A stretch of 64,000 nucleotides of DNA from Diphasiastrum complanatum (GCA_029204225.1 MU832079.1:1-64000), one strand, 5' to 3'. Shown: positions 21,275-33,990, numbered from the stretch's first letter. The notes: generated by a model from the sequence alone, not told the origin. Made by a program: numbers and translations.

Positions 21275-21383
21275 AATGTGCATGTGGACGCCAATGACGG
21301 ACTGCCACATAGCACATGCACCTTTATGGTAAAATGTTCATGTGTTATGTGGTAGCGTGTTATTGACTGTCCACATGCACATT
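21275..21383. repeat. Nested inverted repeat, MITE-like hairpin
   Basis: The outer arms AATGTGCATGTGGAC (21275-21289) and GTCCACATGCACATT (21369-21383) are perfect complements. Inner arms CCACATAGCACATG (21305-21318) and CATGTGTTATGTGG (21339-21352) pair with one mismatch. The whole 109-base unit can fold back on itself and carries no coding capacity. It could be a foldback MITE or the core of one. Confidence 0.7.
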
Positions 21384-22190
21384 CCAACAAACAGCAAATT
21401 GACAAAAATGTAAAAAAATTTGTCCTAGAAATGCGGAAAAAAAATAGAATGTGAAAAAAAATCACAAAAAAACAAAACAAATTGTCCAAGTTCACCAAGT
21501 TCACACGTGTGATCATACGCCCGTACAGCTGTACGAAAAACCTGAGAGAGAAAAAAAACCGTCCACCTTCGCACATTGGGATTACACAGGGGAAGGCCCT
21601 CTTCCTCTCGGGCATTTCGCTTGCTCGGGCACACGCCCTCAGGCTCTCACCCTCAGGTAGTGGCCCCTCCCAGGGCCGAACGCCTTCGAGGGAGGTCTTC
21701 CCTCCACAACAAATCTTATCTTCCTGAAGAACATCTTGAAAGTGGGCTGGGAATACATTGCGCACATGCTTTTATGCATGCGCACGAGGCTGTACCCCAA
21801 CCCCGACACCGTACCAGGGCATTCACATGCAAGGCAATGGGGGGTTTCCACTTGTACGGCCCACTGGAAAACTCCCTCTTTCGCTTATGGGATTTCTATA
21901 GGCTGACACGTGGCGCTTCAGGAGTGCATCTCAGGGAGTCGGTGCCCGGGATCCAAGAGCCGATTTTGACATCTGCTCCCAGGCGCCAGTGGCCAGAGCG
22001 GCCGAAAATCGGGAGGGGAGTTGGGGGGTGTACTCTAGGTACATACCCCCTATGTGTTATTTAGCATCAGACTTGAAAGTGTCTAGTCTCTATTTGTAAC
22101 TAATGAGAATAAAATCTAATTTGCCCCAAAGTTAACATAAGGCTACATGATAATCCCAAGTCTAGGTTGTTGGGAAAGAGGGGGATGTGT
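21384..22190. other. No recognisable gene; GC-richer stretch
   Basis: Base composition rises in G+C between about 21560 and 22040 relative to its surroundings. The longest frame (21576-22064, plus strand) has no motif I know. A G-box-like ACACGTGGC lies at about 21905-21913. It could be a gene 5' region or an unlabelled repeat. Confidence 0.35.
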
Positions 22191-22197
22191 GTGAAGA

Positions 22198-23355
22198 ACG
22201 AAAAATAGCTCGAAAAGAAACGAACACGAAAAGGAACTCGAAACTCAAAAAAGAAACGAACTCGAATGGAAAGTGTTCGTGCGCAGCGGAATGAGCTATC
22301 TCACTCTTTCCCTAAGCATGACTACGCCTATCAGACTCAAATAGAACATTAGTGATAGAAATCATGTTTGATTTGATTACGTAGCCAAACATTAAACATT
22401 AAAATATCAGAAAAATAATGTGTCGCGAACAGCTAGACAAATTATCAGTCGCGAATCATTCGCGAAGAGCTAGACTGAGCTAGACTGATAATCAGTCGCG
22501 AATTAGTCGAGAAAGGCAAGACTAATAATAATTCGCTAAGAACAGACTACCAGATTAAGCAATAAGAGAGTCAGACAGAATGTAGAAAAGCATTGCAAAA
22601 TTGACACAAATCTGAACGCAGAACAAATCGAGCTGTATCAGATTAAGTATGGCGAAATATACAGGTCAATAATGCAGATGAGCACAAGACAATAGCGGAC
22701 GAAACCACGTGCATCACTAAGCTAATCCAATCTAAAAAAGGAATAAACATATTACTGACAATACAAAGAATCGACGTGCGAAAGCATCTACTTCGTCTAT
22801 CTCTCATAAGCTTCTGATGCTTGCTATATTTTTCACACACACTTGCTTGATAAATACGTAGATGGTATCCAATATATACATAATGTTACAGGTGTGCAAA
22901 TGAAAAAAGTGCAAAGTGGATGTGCTGTCTGTGGGAGATCGTGGGTGGCTGCTGTCGTTGTCAAATCTGTTTGCACAGTGCATGGGATGAGCGTGAAAAG
23001 GCCGCGACATCAGCCTTCGCTGAAATGAACGTTGGTGAAGATGCGAAAAATACGACAATCTGACAAATGCCTTAAGATTTGATTTACAGGGTACCTTCGC
23101 TTTTCCATTAGGGCACCTTTGGCATTTGTAGGGCAGTGTCGCCTTTTTCGCCTGTCACAAATCACATGTAAAACCACAATGTCGTCTTTTTTGCCTGTGG
23201 AAATTTACTTGTATTTATGCAGACGGTCGCATTTTTTGCCTGTCTTATTTTACATGTAAATATGCAGACTGTGCGACAACATAAGTAAAAATGCAACAGC
23301 ATGAATGGAGACAGATTAACATAGGATTTAGGAGAGTAAAAAGATAAATTCAACA
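22198..23355 (-). repeat. copia 3' LTR (left copy)
   Basis: On the minus strand it begins TGTTGAATTTATC at 23355, next to the polypurine tract. It ends near CTATTTTTCGT at 22198. It contains repeated words such as TTTTTTGCCTGTC and AAATATGCAGAC, shared with the LTRs at 32.4-33.5 kb and 42.6-43.1 kb. Confidence 0.8.
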
Positions 23356-23590
23356 CCCCCCCTTAATTTGGATCTGTGAATGCCTTGATCTTCAGACTAA
23401 GGAATGCACAAAACTTGTTGTGTGCATTAACACTTAATGCCTTCATGAATATATTTGCAACCATGTCCTACGTTCTACAGTACGTTAAGCTTACCTCCTT
23501 GTTGAGAACCTTGCCCTTGATGTAGTGATATCTGATTTCAATGTGCAATGTAAATCCAGATGTGGACTTACGATTGTCTGCATCTCCTCC

Positions 23591-24703
23591 CTAGCTTGCA
23601 TCAGAATATCCACTGAGCTGATGAAGATTGTCGTTGTTGACTTCTTCATAGCAGATGCACTGGTCGATGGTAGTTCGAATATATCTCAGGACTCTTATGA
23701 GAGCCTTCCAATGGGTAATGTCAGGATTAGCCATATATTGGTTGAGTGAGCTTACTGCAAAAGAGATGTCATGTCTTGTATAGAACATTGTGTGCATGAG
23801 AGATCCAAGTATCGATCGATAAGGATACTCTCTCATCTGCTCCTCTTCATGCTTGGTCTGGGAACATTGGTCCTTTAACAAATGCAGGCCTAGATCCATC
23901 GGTGAGTGAGCTAACTTACAATTCATTAGATTATATATGTTAAGAACATTGTGAGGATACCTTTGTTGAGTGATATACATCAGTCGTCTCGCTCTGTCTC
24001 TATGGATCTGAATGCCCAGACAGAAGTGAGCTTCACCCAGATCAGTCATGTCGAACTCTGAAAACAACATTTGCTTAGAATCCTTAACCAAATTGGTATT
24101 GTTGCTGAAAAACATCGTATCATCCACGTACAAGGTGGTCATAATGAAGGATTGTTGCAGCGACTTGGAATAGACGTTGCAATCAGCAGTGCTTGGTTGG
24201 AAACCTTGTTCGATGAGGAATGTGTTGATCCTCTAAAACCAAGCTTTGGCAGACTGTTTCAAGCCGTAGAGTGTCTTATGGTGTTTACAGACATGATTCT
24301 TCATACCTTCCGGAACGTATCCTTCGGGCTGGATCATGTAGATGTTTTCTTGTATAACTGCATTTAGATAAGCTGTTTGTACATCAAGTTGATGCACTTT
24401 GAGGTTGACAACTGCAACATATGATAGGAGGGCTCGGATCGACGAATGTTTGACTACTGGACTGAAAGTCTCACTGTAGTCGACGTTGGGGATCTGAGTG
24501 AATACTCGTGCTACCAGTCTTGCCTTCCTTCGATCAATTGTTCCATTGGCATTATACTTGATCTTGAAGATCCATTTGCAATCAATGATATTGTAGTCAA
24601 TAGGAGCTTTGACTAATGACCATGTCTGGTTCTTGATCAGAGAGAAATAATCTCTGTCCCACGAAAAATAGCTCGAAAAGAAATGAACACGAAAAGGAGC
24701 CAA
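23591..24703 (-). pseudogene. copia reverse transcriptase and RNase H part, broken
   Basis: From 24703 the minus strand reads NQTWSLVKAP, then DCKWIFKIKYNANG, KARLVAR, VHQLDVQTAYLNA and IYMIQPEGYV with LYGLKQSAKAWF, the opening of a copia reverse transcriptase. The next frame has LYVDDTMFFSNN (the YVDD catalytic motif) and FDMTDLGEAHFCLGIQIHRD. It ends in the region leading to RNase H. The family order is clear, and the copy is broken. Confidence 0.85.
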
Positions 24704-25833
24704 CTAGAAACTCAAAAAAGAAACAAACTCGAACGAAAAGTGTTCGTGCGCAGCAGAATGAGCTATCTCACTCTTTCCCTAAGCATGACTATGCTTATCA
24801 GACTCGAACAGAACATTAGTGATAGAAATCATGTTCGATCTGATTACGTAGCCAAACATTGAGCATCAAAACATCAGAAAAATAATTTGTCACAAACAGC
24901 TAGACAAATTATCAGTCGCGAAGAGCTAGACTGAGCTAGACTGATAATCAGTCGTGAATTAGTCAAGAAAGACAAGACTAATAATAATTCGCTAAGAACA
25001 GACTACCAGATTAAGCAATAAGATAGTCAGACAGAATGTAGAAAAGCATTGCAAAATTGACACAAATCTGAATGCAGAACAAACAGAGCTGTATCAGATT
25101 AAGTATAGCAAAATATACAGGTCAATAATGTAGGTGAGCACAAGACAATAGCGGACGAAACCGCGTGCATCACAAAGCTAATCCAATCTGAAAAAGAAAT
25201 AAACCTATTATTGACAATACAAAGAATCGATGCACGAAAGCATTTACTTCGTCTATCTCTGATAAGCTTTTGATGTTTGCTATATTTTTCACACACACTT
25301 GTTTGATAAATACGCAGATGGTATCCAATATATACATAATGTTTCAGGTGTGCAGATGAAGAAAGTACAAAGTGGATGTGTTGTCTATGAGAGATCGTAG
25401 GTGGCTGTTGTCGTTATCAAATCTCTTTGCACAATGCATGGGACGTTGGTGAAGATGCGAAATGAACGTTGGTGAAGATGCGAAAAATGCGACAATTTGA
25501 CAAATGAACGTTGGTGAAGATGTGAAAAATGCAATAATCTGACAAATGCCTTAAGATTTGATTTACAGGGTACCTTCGTTTTTTCGTTAGGACACCTTTG
25601 GCATTTGTAGGGCAGTGTCGTCCTTTTCGCCTATTTCAAATCACGTGTAAAAACACACTGTCATCTTTTTTGCCTGTGGAAATTTACTTTTATTTATGCA
25701 GACAGACGCATTTTTCATCTGTCTTATTTTACATGTAAATATGTAGACTGTGCAGCAACATGAGTTAAAATGTAGCAGCATGAATGGAGGAAGATTAACA
25801 TAGGATTTAGGAGAGTAAAGGAGATAAATCCAA
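24661..25833 (-). repeat. copia 5' LTR (right copy)
   Basis: It matches 22198-23355 in the same orientation over its whole length, including the GTTCGTGCGCAGC-GAATGAGC block and the GCAGACTGTGC block. It has a local duplication of a GAACGTTGGTGAAGATG unit near 25440-25520 that the left copy lacks in this form. Confidence 0.8.
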
Positions 25834-25834
25834 G

Positions 25835-26267
25835 ATAGGTACAATGGCAAAATCAAGTCACTTGCTACATCCATCTCCAAGAAGTGAGTCTAGTAGTAAC
25901 CAAGATTGACCCCCACTGGACCCTACCAGGCTCTCTAAACATACGCATGATAAACAAACCTCTTGATGGACTAATGAGTCCTCTCAGGAAGATGAGATAT
26001 GAAAATGCCAACACCAATAGGTGAGAGGCTTGAGAGAGAAGCAAAGCAGCCACATCAGAGCATTGAGAGAAAAATTAAAATGCCACCATATTGATCCGCC
26101 TAAAAGATAACAAACACCAATACTAATGCTACCACTACTTTATTCCTCCTTGCTTGCGATTCTCACCACTAAATGTCTCCCTCCATCCTATCCCTTTCAC
26201 ACAGATGCTTGATCATTCATTGATTCCCCTCCTTATCATTTTCACTCAGATGTTCGATCCTTCGTTG

Positions 26268-26331
<64 letters not shown>

Positions 26332-26734
26332 CTCACATTATAATGCTCCATTTCTGCATGGCCACATGCATTCTACTGCATCAGATGTGCCCAGGATGAG
26401 CCTCCAGTTTGGGAAGTGCAAGCTTATCAAACACATGCATTTTTGCTGAAAGCTTGCACATCCCGAATGTTTCAGTTAAGTTTGTTCCTGGATTCTGTGC
26501 ACATCCCGGAACCACTTTTTTTTACATCTGAAATGTAGGCCGAGATCCTGAATGTGCACATCTAGATCTGCATGACACTGTCAAAGAAATAAAAGGGAAC
26601 ACGATTTTGTGTCTTGGCATTGGCACCGCAATCTGCATGGTGGGAACACACATTCAAACACAAACCATCGGCCATCAGAGCATATGTGTCTAGCCCGAGG
26701 ACACTGAGGTGTTAAAAATCAATGATAAACTTCA
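25835..26734. repeat. Unassigned sequence around a (CT)n microsatellite
   Basis: A pure CT run of about 57 bases lies at 26271-26327. Before it is a short partial duplication, TTGATTC-CTC near 26218 and 26275. The rest, including 26040-26260 and 26330-26734, shows no exon, LTR edge or motif. Confidence 0.7.
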
Positions 26735-27460
26735 TTGTTACTGATTATGCTCCATGTAGCCGACCTATCAGATTCTCCTAACGCTTTGAACTTTCTAGTT
26801 CTCCAGTTGACTATTCTTATTGAAGGTCCAAGCTCCTCTACTCATGACAAACAACAAATCAACGAGAGATCAAAAGATGATGATATTGCAAATCAGCAAC
26901 TACAGTATGATGGAAATAATCAACTTCTTGTGTTACCCATAAGATCTTTAAGGATTAGCAGACCACCTAACCGGTATATCGACGAGTCTGCAACCTATCT
27001 TGCTCAGGAACCGACGTCTGTCCAAGAGGCACTCAGTCAACCTGACTCAGATCTCTGAAAAGAAGCTATGGATAAAGAGTATTCATCTCTTATCAAGAAC
27101 CAGACGTGGACAATTGTCGGATTACCTGCCAGCAGAAATGTAGTTGATTGCAAATGGATTTTCAAATTCAAGAATATTGTAGATGGAAGCATCAACAGAA
27201 GAAAGCCACGACTAGTAGCCATAGGTTTTTCTCAGGTATACAACGTCGATTACACTGTGACCTTCAGTCCAGTAGTCAATCATTCTTCTATTCGACTCTT
27301 GCTATCATTTGCCGCTGTAGCAGATTTGAAAATACATCAAATGGATGTACATACAGCATATCTCAATGGAGTATCGAAGAAGACATCTACATGGTGCAAC
27401 CCGAAGGTTATATCATCGACGATAAACACAATCATGTGTGTAAACTCCATATGGATCTAA
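26735..27460 (+). mobile_element. copia reverse transcriptase fragment
   Basis: After a linker with VQEALSQPDSDL, the plus strand reads MDKEYSSLIKNQTW, VVDCKWIFKF, FSPVVNHSSIRLLLS and KIHQMDVHTAYLNG. The same words occur in the copia element at 41.1-41.5 kb, so both belong to one family. It stops near 27460 and has no LTR. Broken. Confidence 0.8.
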
Positions 27461-27499
27461 TCTTAAAATAAAATGCAATCTTGATCTTCTTGAGGCTAA

Positions 27500-28960
27500 A
27501 CACTTGCTCAAGGATGTAAGTGTCCTCTTTGGATGCTTCACTTAATCTCAAGAGAAGCTTACAAATTTCCTCAAACCATGTAAAAACATGTTTTTTTTCA
27601 AACTATGAGTATCAAACTTATTTTTGCTCTTACTAGATCCAAGAGCATACACTTGATGAATTAACCACTTGCTTTCTAAGTAATTTGGAAACATATCTAA
27701 GCCATGAATGACAAGTAATATGTCCATACTAGAGGCATGATTCAAGACAATCATTATCTCACTCCAACTATGAGATGTAGAAACCTCATAAAAGCAAGAT
27801 GGTACGAAGTAATGAAAGAGAAGCATGAGAGAATATGTTGGAGTGAATACCACCTGAAACTTGCCTCTCTTTACCATGAACTTTGAGCCACAAAGACTCG
27901 GCCTTGCCCGTTGAAGATCCCCTTGAAACCATGTGTTGAGAAGACTCCTCCTCAAGCCTTGGCAAATCTCCATCATACACTTGGAATTTTGGTAGATTTG
28001 AGAATCCTACCATCGTCCTCTTGATTGAAATTGTATTATCCTTACTCCTTATGTGCAAAGGAATATTGGCAAATAAAATGGATCTAAAGATCCCCAAACT
28101 ATCAACTATTGCAATTTTCATATCAAGCACTTTTGATAAGAGGTACCTCCAATTGAAGTCTTCAAGCAAGAAGTCACATGAAATAGCACTATCTCTGCTT
28201 CTACATGATGAAATGAGATCATCCAAATGAACAAGATAAGAGAATCGATGAGAAGTAGACCTCCTTGGCAATAACTCTCCATGTGCTTTTGCCAAAGGAC
28301 TATCTTCATGGGCTTCACCATCTTGGAACATAGATTGAGGTAGATCACTTGCCTCCTCCTTGAGATGATCCAAGCTCCTCTTGGCCACACTTCCATAAGG
28401 ATTATCATCAATTTTGAAAATATTACCACAACTAGTCCCTCTTGCTACCTTATCATCATTTATCTTCTTGAAACAATTAGAAGCAGAATGCCCACTATTA
28501 CCATAAAGGAAGTACTTCTTGTTGGATTTGCAACTTGTTGATGTTTGTGATGACTCTTATAAACTCTCCTCCTTTGACTTGTCCTTCATGAAATGTTGAC
28601 GTTGCTCTTTGTCCCTTCCTCTTGGCTTGTCCTTTATGAAGTATGCTTTCACCTTTCCACTATAGATGGATTCCAATGTGTCCCAAGCCTCCTTGGATGT
28701 GGTACATGAGCCAATATCACACAACAATTCATTTGAAACATTTATCTTTATGATATGTAGAGCCATCCTAACTCTCTTTTTGTACTTTTGGACCTCTTGG
28801 AGCTCTTGAGGCTCCTCCTCAAGTCCTAGCACAATCTTCATCACATCTTGGAGCACAAAAATCAACTCCATTCTAACCTTCCAAATAGAATAGCTGGAGG
28901 TAGATAGGCTCTCACTAGATTTCAATAGAAAGGAATCCATAGATGCCATGTAATAGTGAA
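27500..28960 (-). pseudogene. copia gag region, broken
   Basis: Starting at 28949 the minus strand reads MASMDSFLLKSSESLS, YSIWKVRMEL and SKEAWDTLESIYSGK, a copia capsid of the UBN2 type. A knuckle-like GNSGHSASNCFKK lies near 28460-28510. A long serine-rich tail runs to 27550. Part of the same gag family appears at 50004-50231. The element continues rightward into its own leader and LTR. Broken. Confidence 0.75.
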
Positions 28961-29660
28961 GACTCCTTGTGATTTGGCCAATAAAATGCTACTTCTCTCT
29001 CACTATAGGATCCTTGAAAGGTGTACTACCAACTCCTATGCAAGATCTTGCAACAAGATGTGAGATGGATTCACTAGCTCTACCAATTTCTCTCAAACTA
29101 GATCAACCTCTCTTCAATTGATGGAGTATAGGCAAATTTTGAGTCAAACTATCTTTGGCACGTGTGAAACACTCCAAGAAGACACAAATCTTTCAAATAC
29201 AAGCCAATTGTATGAAAGACTATGACCTCAAAATGATGACTAGATCTCAAATAGATGACATTGGCAAGCCTCCTCTTGAATTTTTTGGTCAAACTAACCA
29301 AATGTGTCCACACATGTCTAGGTGCCCTACCTAACCCTCTTCAAAAGCTTATAGCTTTTGATTGGCTCTACCAAATGATTGAAACGAGTTGCTACAAAAA
29401 CTAGACAAAACTAGCTTTCAAACAAGCTATCTAGCACCAAATTTGGATCTAACTTGGAAGAGAACTTTTCAGATGAACTTGGTTGTACTTCACACGTGCC
29501 TGAGTACTGAATTCCATATAGTACCTGAAATGATTCAATCATTATGATAATGAACCCTCTTGATCCAAATTTCCTTGAGATAGCATGGGAGATGCAATCA
29601 CCACTCTCTAGAACTTGATTTTGAAACTATGGATGATAGATGCATCAAAAGCTTAGGTAG

Positions 29661-30498
29661 GCTTTGATACCATGTGAAAATTTACACATGTGGGAATGCC
29701 TAAAGTGTGAACATGATCTCCTAAGCTTGGCTCATGCACTATAGATCACCTATTGATTGAAATCCAAGATCAATGACAAGATCTAAGTCAATAAGACCAT
29801 TCTACATGCATTCATTCATTACCAAAAGGTGTTTACACATGTGGAAGACTTCATGAAATAAAATAAGTCTCAATAAGCCCCTCTCCTTGGGCAGAGAGAG
29901 AAAATACCACTTTTGGGCTCATCTAGAGAGAGAAGGCAATACAAGCAAAATTGGCAAATCTCCAAATTGACTCAATAGACTCATAGATCTCTCATACATT
30001 AATGAAGGGACTGAAAGTACATATAGAAACTCATGGAGATCCATTCTTGATTCTTATTGGACCCCTTAAACATAGTCTCCTTAATGCTATTGGATGTGTG
30101 ATGCAACATCCCTCATTTTTTATTGGACCCTTCCAACACATCTCTCCCTTAGGATTGGACCCTTTGACTTTTGCCACCACATAGCGTGCATCACTCATCA
30201 AACATAAACTTGACATGTGTAAGCAACCTAACTAGCTTGAGTTACATCACAATTGAATTTCGGCCTAATCATGACAAAGCATGTGTACTTGACCATTTGA
30301 CCTCTAAAGCCAAAATTGGCCCTATCACCTAGTGACACCAAGATGCTTGACTAGCAATCTTTATGATACCCCTAAATTCAACATTATAAACTATTTCTAA
30401 CTATTTTACACATGTGGGAACATGCTCCACACATGTGAAATGTACTCACAAACATAAAATCATAAAATAATCAAGATAGATTTAAACAATTTTTTACA
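29661..30498 (-). mobile_element. copia 5' LTR (29673-30498) and Met primer site (29661-29672)
   Basis: On the minus strand the LTR runs from TGTAAAAAATTG (30498) to ATTTTCACA (29673) and is followed at once by TGGTATCAAAGC, a Met-type primer site. It contains four or more CACATGTG words, including a palindromic pair at 30404-30440. That pair is matched at a similar depth in the LTRs at 48.4 and 51.6 kb. The element belonging to it is the gag at 27.5-28.96 kb. Confidence 0.75.
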
Positions 30499-31151
30499 AG
30501 AATTTAGCATACCACCAAGTCCATGAAAGATAAGATTAATGACATGAGAGAATAAAAAAAGCTATGAATCCATCAACGATTTCCAAACCTTCTCTACATC
30601 TAATGAGAATATAGTTTGTGAGCCTGAAAACAGATTTAGACCTACACTACCTCCATCAAACATTGTTTTTTAAGATTATGGCTAGAATTTTATCTTTTAG
30701 AATTTTGATTAGAGCAAAGTCCTATAGCCTTGAGTAAAATGCTGTCTTTTGAGTTAGAGAGTCATCTAGATCATCATGATAAATCCATAATAATTTTGAA
30801 CTATATATAGAAATGAGTGCAAGATATTGAGTATTGATGAACATTTATGGTGTCTATTGAGTCGTTAACGTGTATGGGAAATGCTAGGAAATGAGTTAAG
30901 TCAATCAAAATTAATATTAGAGATACACTCTCTCCAAGCCATGTATCTAAAGACGTGAGAAACCTTTATTGGTCAAGGAGTACGGTTTGGTTGGTAGAAC
31001 ATCCTTTGAATCACACAACTACTCTTAGGTATTGGGAATATCTAGCCATCTTCATAATGACATGTCTTGGTAGCTCAATGGTGTTGTATTCCCATTGTGG
31101 TATTTGTTCGGACTCAATCATTTGTGGAAGACTACTAATAAAAGAGCACCA
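30499..31151. other. No recognisable gene
   Basis: AT-rich sequence between two LTRs. A plus frame at 30955-31251 has no known motif. It may be older repeat DNA into which the LTR at 31152 inserted. Confidence 0.4.
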
Positions 31152-32044
31152 TGTTGGAATCATCTGTCACAACAGAACCAATCGATTAATCGATGAGTCA
31201 GTAGGTGTCTTAGACAATCATAATTACATGATTCAAAGGTGTCAAGGATAGTCATGATTCTGCACTCCGACTCAGCCGATAAGACACACAAGGAGAATAA
31301 AGAGTATTCGATTCACAATCAAAAGTAGAAACAACAATAATCGTTCACACAATTATACAATGACTTGAAAAACATAGAGTATATTAGATTGTGTGAATGT
31401 ACATGAGATTGATGTAAGGAAATCTACTTATCAGTATACAAGCCTAGGGGAACAGTTTGAATTGGACAATAGTGCTAGGCATCTTGGTAAATACATTACT
31501 AGTGCAATACATCTGATTTGATAAATCAATACATCTAAGCTGATTATATATGTATTTATGCATCTAACTCTGCATATATACACAATGCAAATACTCTATT
31601 ACACGTCAGCCTTTAGGTTGATTGTACAGTGAAGCATGTGTGAAGTCTCATTTGATAGTAGTAATGATAGTCCTTGAAAAGAAAAGGTTAGTTGTTAGGT
31701 TTGGACGTCTTACGATGATCGTCGAGTTGATGGTGCTGATAGTTTTGTCGAAGGATTGTCGAGTCGAGTATAGTCGATTATCAAATGATTGTTGACTATC
31801 GAATGGATTTGACTCGTTCGAGTGGTGACTCTTTGGCATTCCTTGACTTATTCGGTTGACTTTGTGTAGTGTTGTGAACATGTCTCAAACTTGCATGTAT
31901 TTTTGCAGATTCTTCATCTGCAGCAGGTTCTTGAGTAGATAACTAGGTCTGGGACTCTATTGTGGATACCTAAAAGGAATACCTGGTAATGCATATAGAG
32001 GTAACTGATCAAATAGGGTTTGAAGTGGAATTAAAATTCCAACA
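31152..32044. mobile_element. Solo LTR candidate with 9-bp terminal inverted repeats
   Basis: The 893-base block starts TGTTGGAAT and ends ATTCCAACA, a perfect 9-base inverted pair with the TG...CA ends of an LTR. It contains no coding motif. A GTCGA-rich zone lies at 31725-31810. The flanking pentamers (CACCA and ATAAT) do not match, so no target duplication supports the borders. Superfamily not determined. Confidence 0.6.
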
Positions 32045-32424
32045 ATAATGACCTCTAGAAAATCTACAACCACATCCTTTATCTCAGTGTATTTGAAGGG
32101 TCTCTCATCATTTAAAGACTCTCTAAGCTTGAACTCATATTGAATGTTTGTAAAGCAAAGGGTGTAAGCTCTCCTAATGATAAACTTAGTAATATCCTTT
32201 GATCACCTTGCTAAAGTGTAATGGTCATAACAGATTTGGGAATATAGGTCACTTTTGAATCATCTTCAACTATTGAAGCTTCTTCTCTGCCTTGGCCTTT
32301 TGCAAGTGGATTCTAAACTACTCATGAAGTTGGTCACTCTTCCTATTCTCATTAGTTTGTGAGGAGTAAACATTAAGAATGTTTAGCAATCACTTAGGCT
32401 CAGCATGGTTGACATCAATTAGCA
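32045..32424. other. No recognisable gene
   Basis: The minus strand holds a stretch reading IRRAYTLCFTNIQYEF and then FLEVI that could be old coding sequence, but I do not recognise the family. Confidence 0.35.
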
Positions 32425-33523
32425 ATTTCTGTGGATTTTCTTGTGTGTTTACACAGTCTGCAGAATTACAAGTGTTTTACGATAGTGTCTCCTTTTTTGC
32501 CTGTCAAGAATCCCGTTGAAAAATGCAGTATCGTTTTTTTCGCATTTTTTGCCTGACAGAAATCTCGTGTAAAAGCATAGTGTCACATTTTTTGCTTTTT
32601 CCAAAGAGCCTCAAATGTTAAAAAAAAACGACTCTAGCAAAGTGTGGGGCAACCCTAAATGAGATTTAAGGACACCTTCTCCTTTTTCGTCTTTTTCGTG
32701 AAAAACCCAACAGTGTCGCCTGAGGCTGTTTTAGTTCATTTCTACAAAGCTACAGGTTTGGTTCATTTATGCAGACATAACATTTACGGCCAATTTCACC
32801 GCTTATCAGCAATCAATGACAAGGATCGGATGGCTGATCACCAGCCAACTGGCGATTGCAATTGACGACCTAATTTCATAGTATAAATAGCTGTTCATAG
32901 TCATACAGTTTAATTAATTGAAAATCAGAATTATCAGAAGCATTTGAATAGTTAGCTCTCTCTCTCTCTCAAGGCCTGCGAGCTTGAACACTCCTAAGCA
33001 TTCTAGCTCACCCTTCTTAGAGTTGTTTTAGAGATTGCTATTGCGCTACTACTTATCAGCATTGTGCATTAATTCAGACTTTTATTTTAGTCACTCAGAG
33101 ATAGCATAGAGTACACGGCTTTGATCCGCAACTTATTGTACTCATTTACTTCTGTTTCATTTTGAATCAATACTATTCTTTATTGCATTCAGCTTCGTCT
33201 CAGAATGTATGCGTTTTTGTAGTTCTTCACGATTAATTTGCGAACAATTTGCGACTAATCATTTGTTTGATAATTTTCGATGCTTAATTTTTTGGATACA
33301 TAATCACTGTAGTACTGACGATTTCAAAGTTAGTTACTATAAGTTCAAACATGATTTCTATCACTATTGTCTTGTTTGAAATTGATAGGTGTATTCATGC
33401 ATTGGAAAGATGAAGATAGTTTATTCCGCCATGCACGAAATTTTTCTTTCTAGACACACGAATTATTTTTATTTGTTTCTTTTCGAACTAGACCTATCTT
33501 CTGCACACCACTTTTCGACAACA
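32425..33523 (+). mobile_element. copia LTR, solo or truncated, with TATA box
   Basis: Similarity with the LTR at 42616 begins at TTCTGTGGATTTTCTTGTG, and the block shares its TTTTTTGCCTGTC, GCGACACTGTC-like and TTACGGCCAATTTCACCGC words. The 3' part matches the reverse complement of the LTR at 22.2 kb (CATTCCGC, then TTCGTTTCTTTTCGA). It ends TTCGACAACA at 33523, followed by a decayed primer-like TAGGTATG. No coding part follows. Confidence 0.7.
32881..32890 (+). promoter_or_regulatory. LTR TATA box
   Basis: GTATAAATAG lies in the LTR about 640 bases before its end. A CT-rich stretch follows downstream (32958-32970). This fits an LTR U3 promoter. Confidence 0.5.
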
Positions 33524-33539
33524 TAGGTATGTAACATCA

Positions 33540-33990
33540 AGGCTCACTTTTCATCTCTCAATCTTTTCTCTCATAAAGATAACAACATGAACATCAAATC
33601 TAATAAACATGAGAGAGATGGAGGAGAAGGAAAAACAAGGACATCCCATGCCAAAATGGTAGAATCTCCACCTTTCTTTGATTGAACATGAGAAATAAAA
33701 TACATTGTGCCACTATTTATTGTGGACAGAGGCATTTGGCCCTATTGGCTATTGGCCAATTTCTACCTCCCTACACATTTGAATTTCAAACTAGGTGAGA
33801 AACACCTTCTATTCATCTAACTTGATTTTTAGGCCTCTAATCGATTTGATTTATGCAATGGCCTTAAAATCACTTTCATTTCTAACTAATGAATGAAATA
33901 TCAATGTGCTCATCGGGTTGACTTACACACATAAGTTGCCAAAGACCTCACACTACATGGTGTTCCTCCAAATGTCCAATAGTACTTTCC
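33540..33990 (-). mobile_element. Tat/Athila-like gypsy LTR piece, minus orientation
   Basis: Read on the minus strand it contains GTGTGTAAGTCAACCCGATGA, AGGCCTAAAAATCAAGTTA and GAAATTGGCCAATAG in the same order as in the LTRs at 35436 and 37146. It starts right after the copia LTR, which suggests nested insertion. Partial and old. Confidence 0.6.

Larger units (their letters stand above)
22198..25833 (-). mobile_element. Ty1/copia element with two LTRs, internally reduced
   Basis: Two direct copies of a sequence of about 1.15 kb flank a 1.3-kb core on the minus strand. The left copy (3' LTR) ends against a polypurine tract, which appears on the plus strand as CCCCCCCTT near 23356. The right copy abuts reverse transcriptase directly, so gag, protease and integrase are absent. 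The LTRs differ at roughly a dozen positions in the first 200 aligned bases by eye, which suggests an old insertion. Broken. Confidence 0.85.

Noticed and set aside
21576-22064. 162-residue plus frame as a host gene
   Set aside because: It has no recognisable domain, and several overlapping frames are open simply because the region is GC-rich.
26271-26327. CT run as a polypyrimidine splice signal
   Set aside because: A pure 57-base dinucleotide run without exon evidence is a microsatellite.
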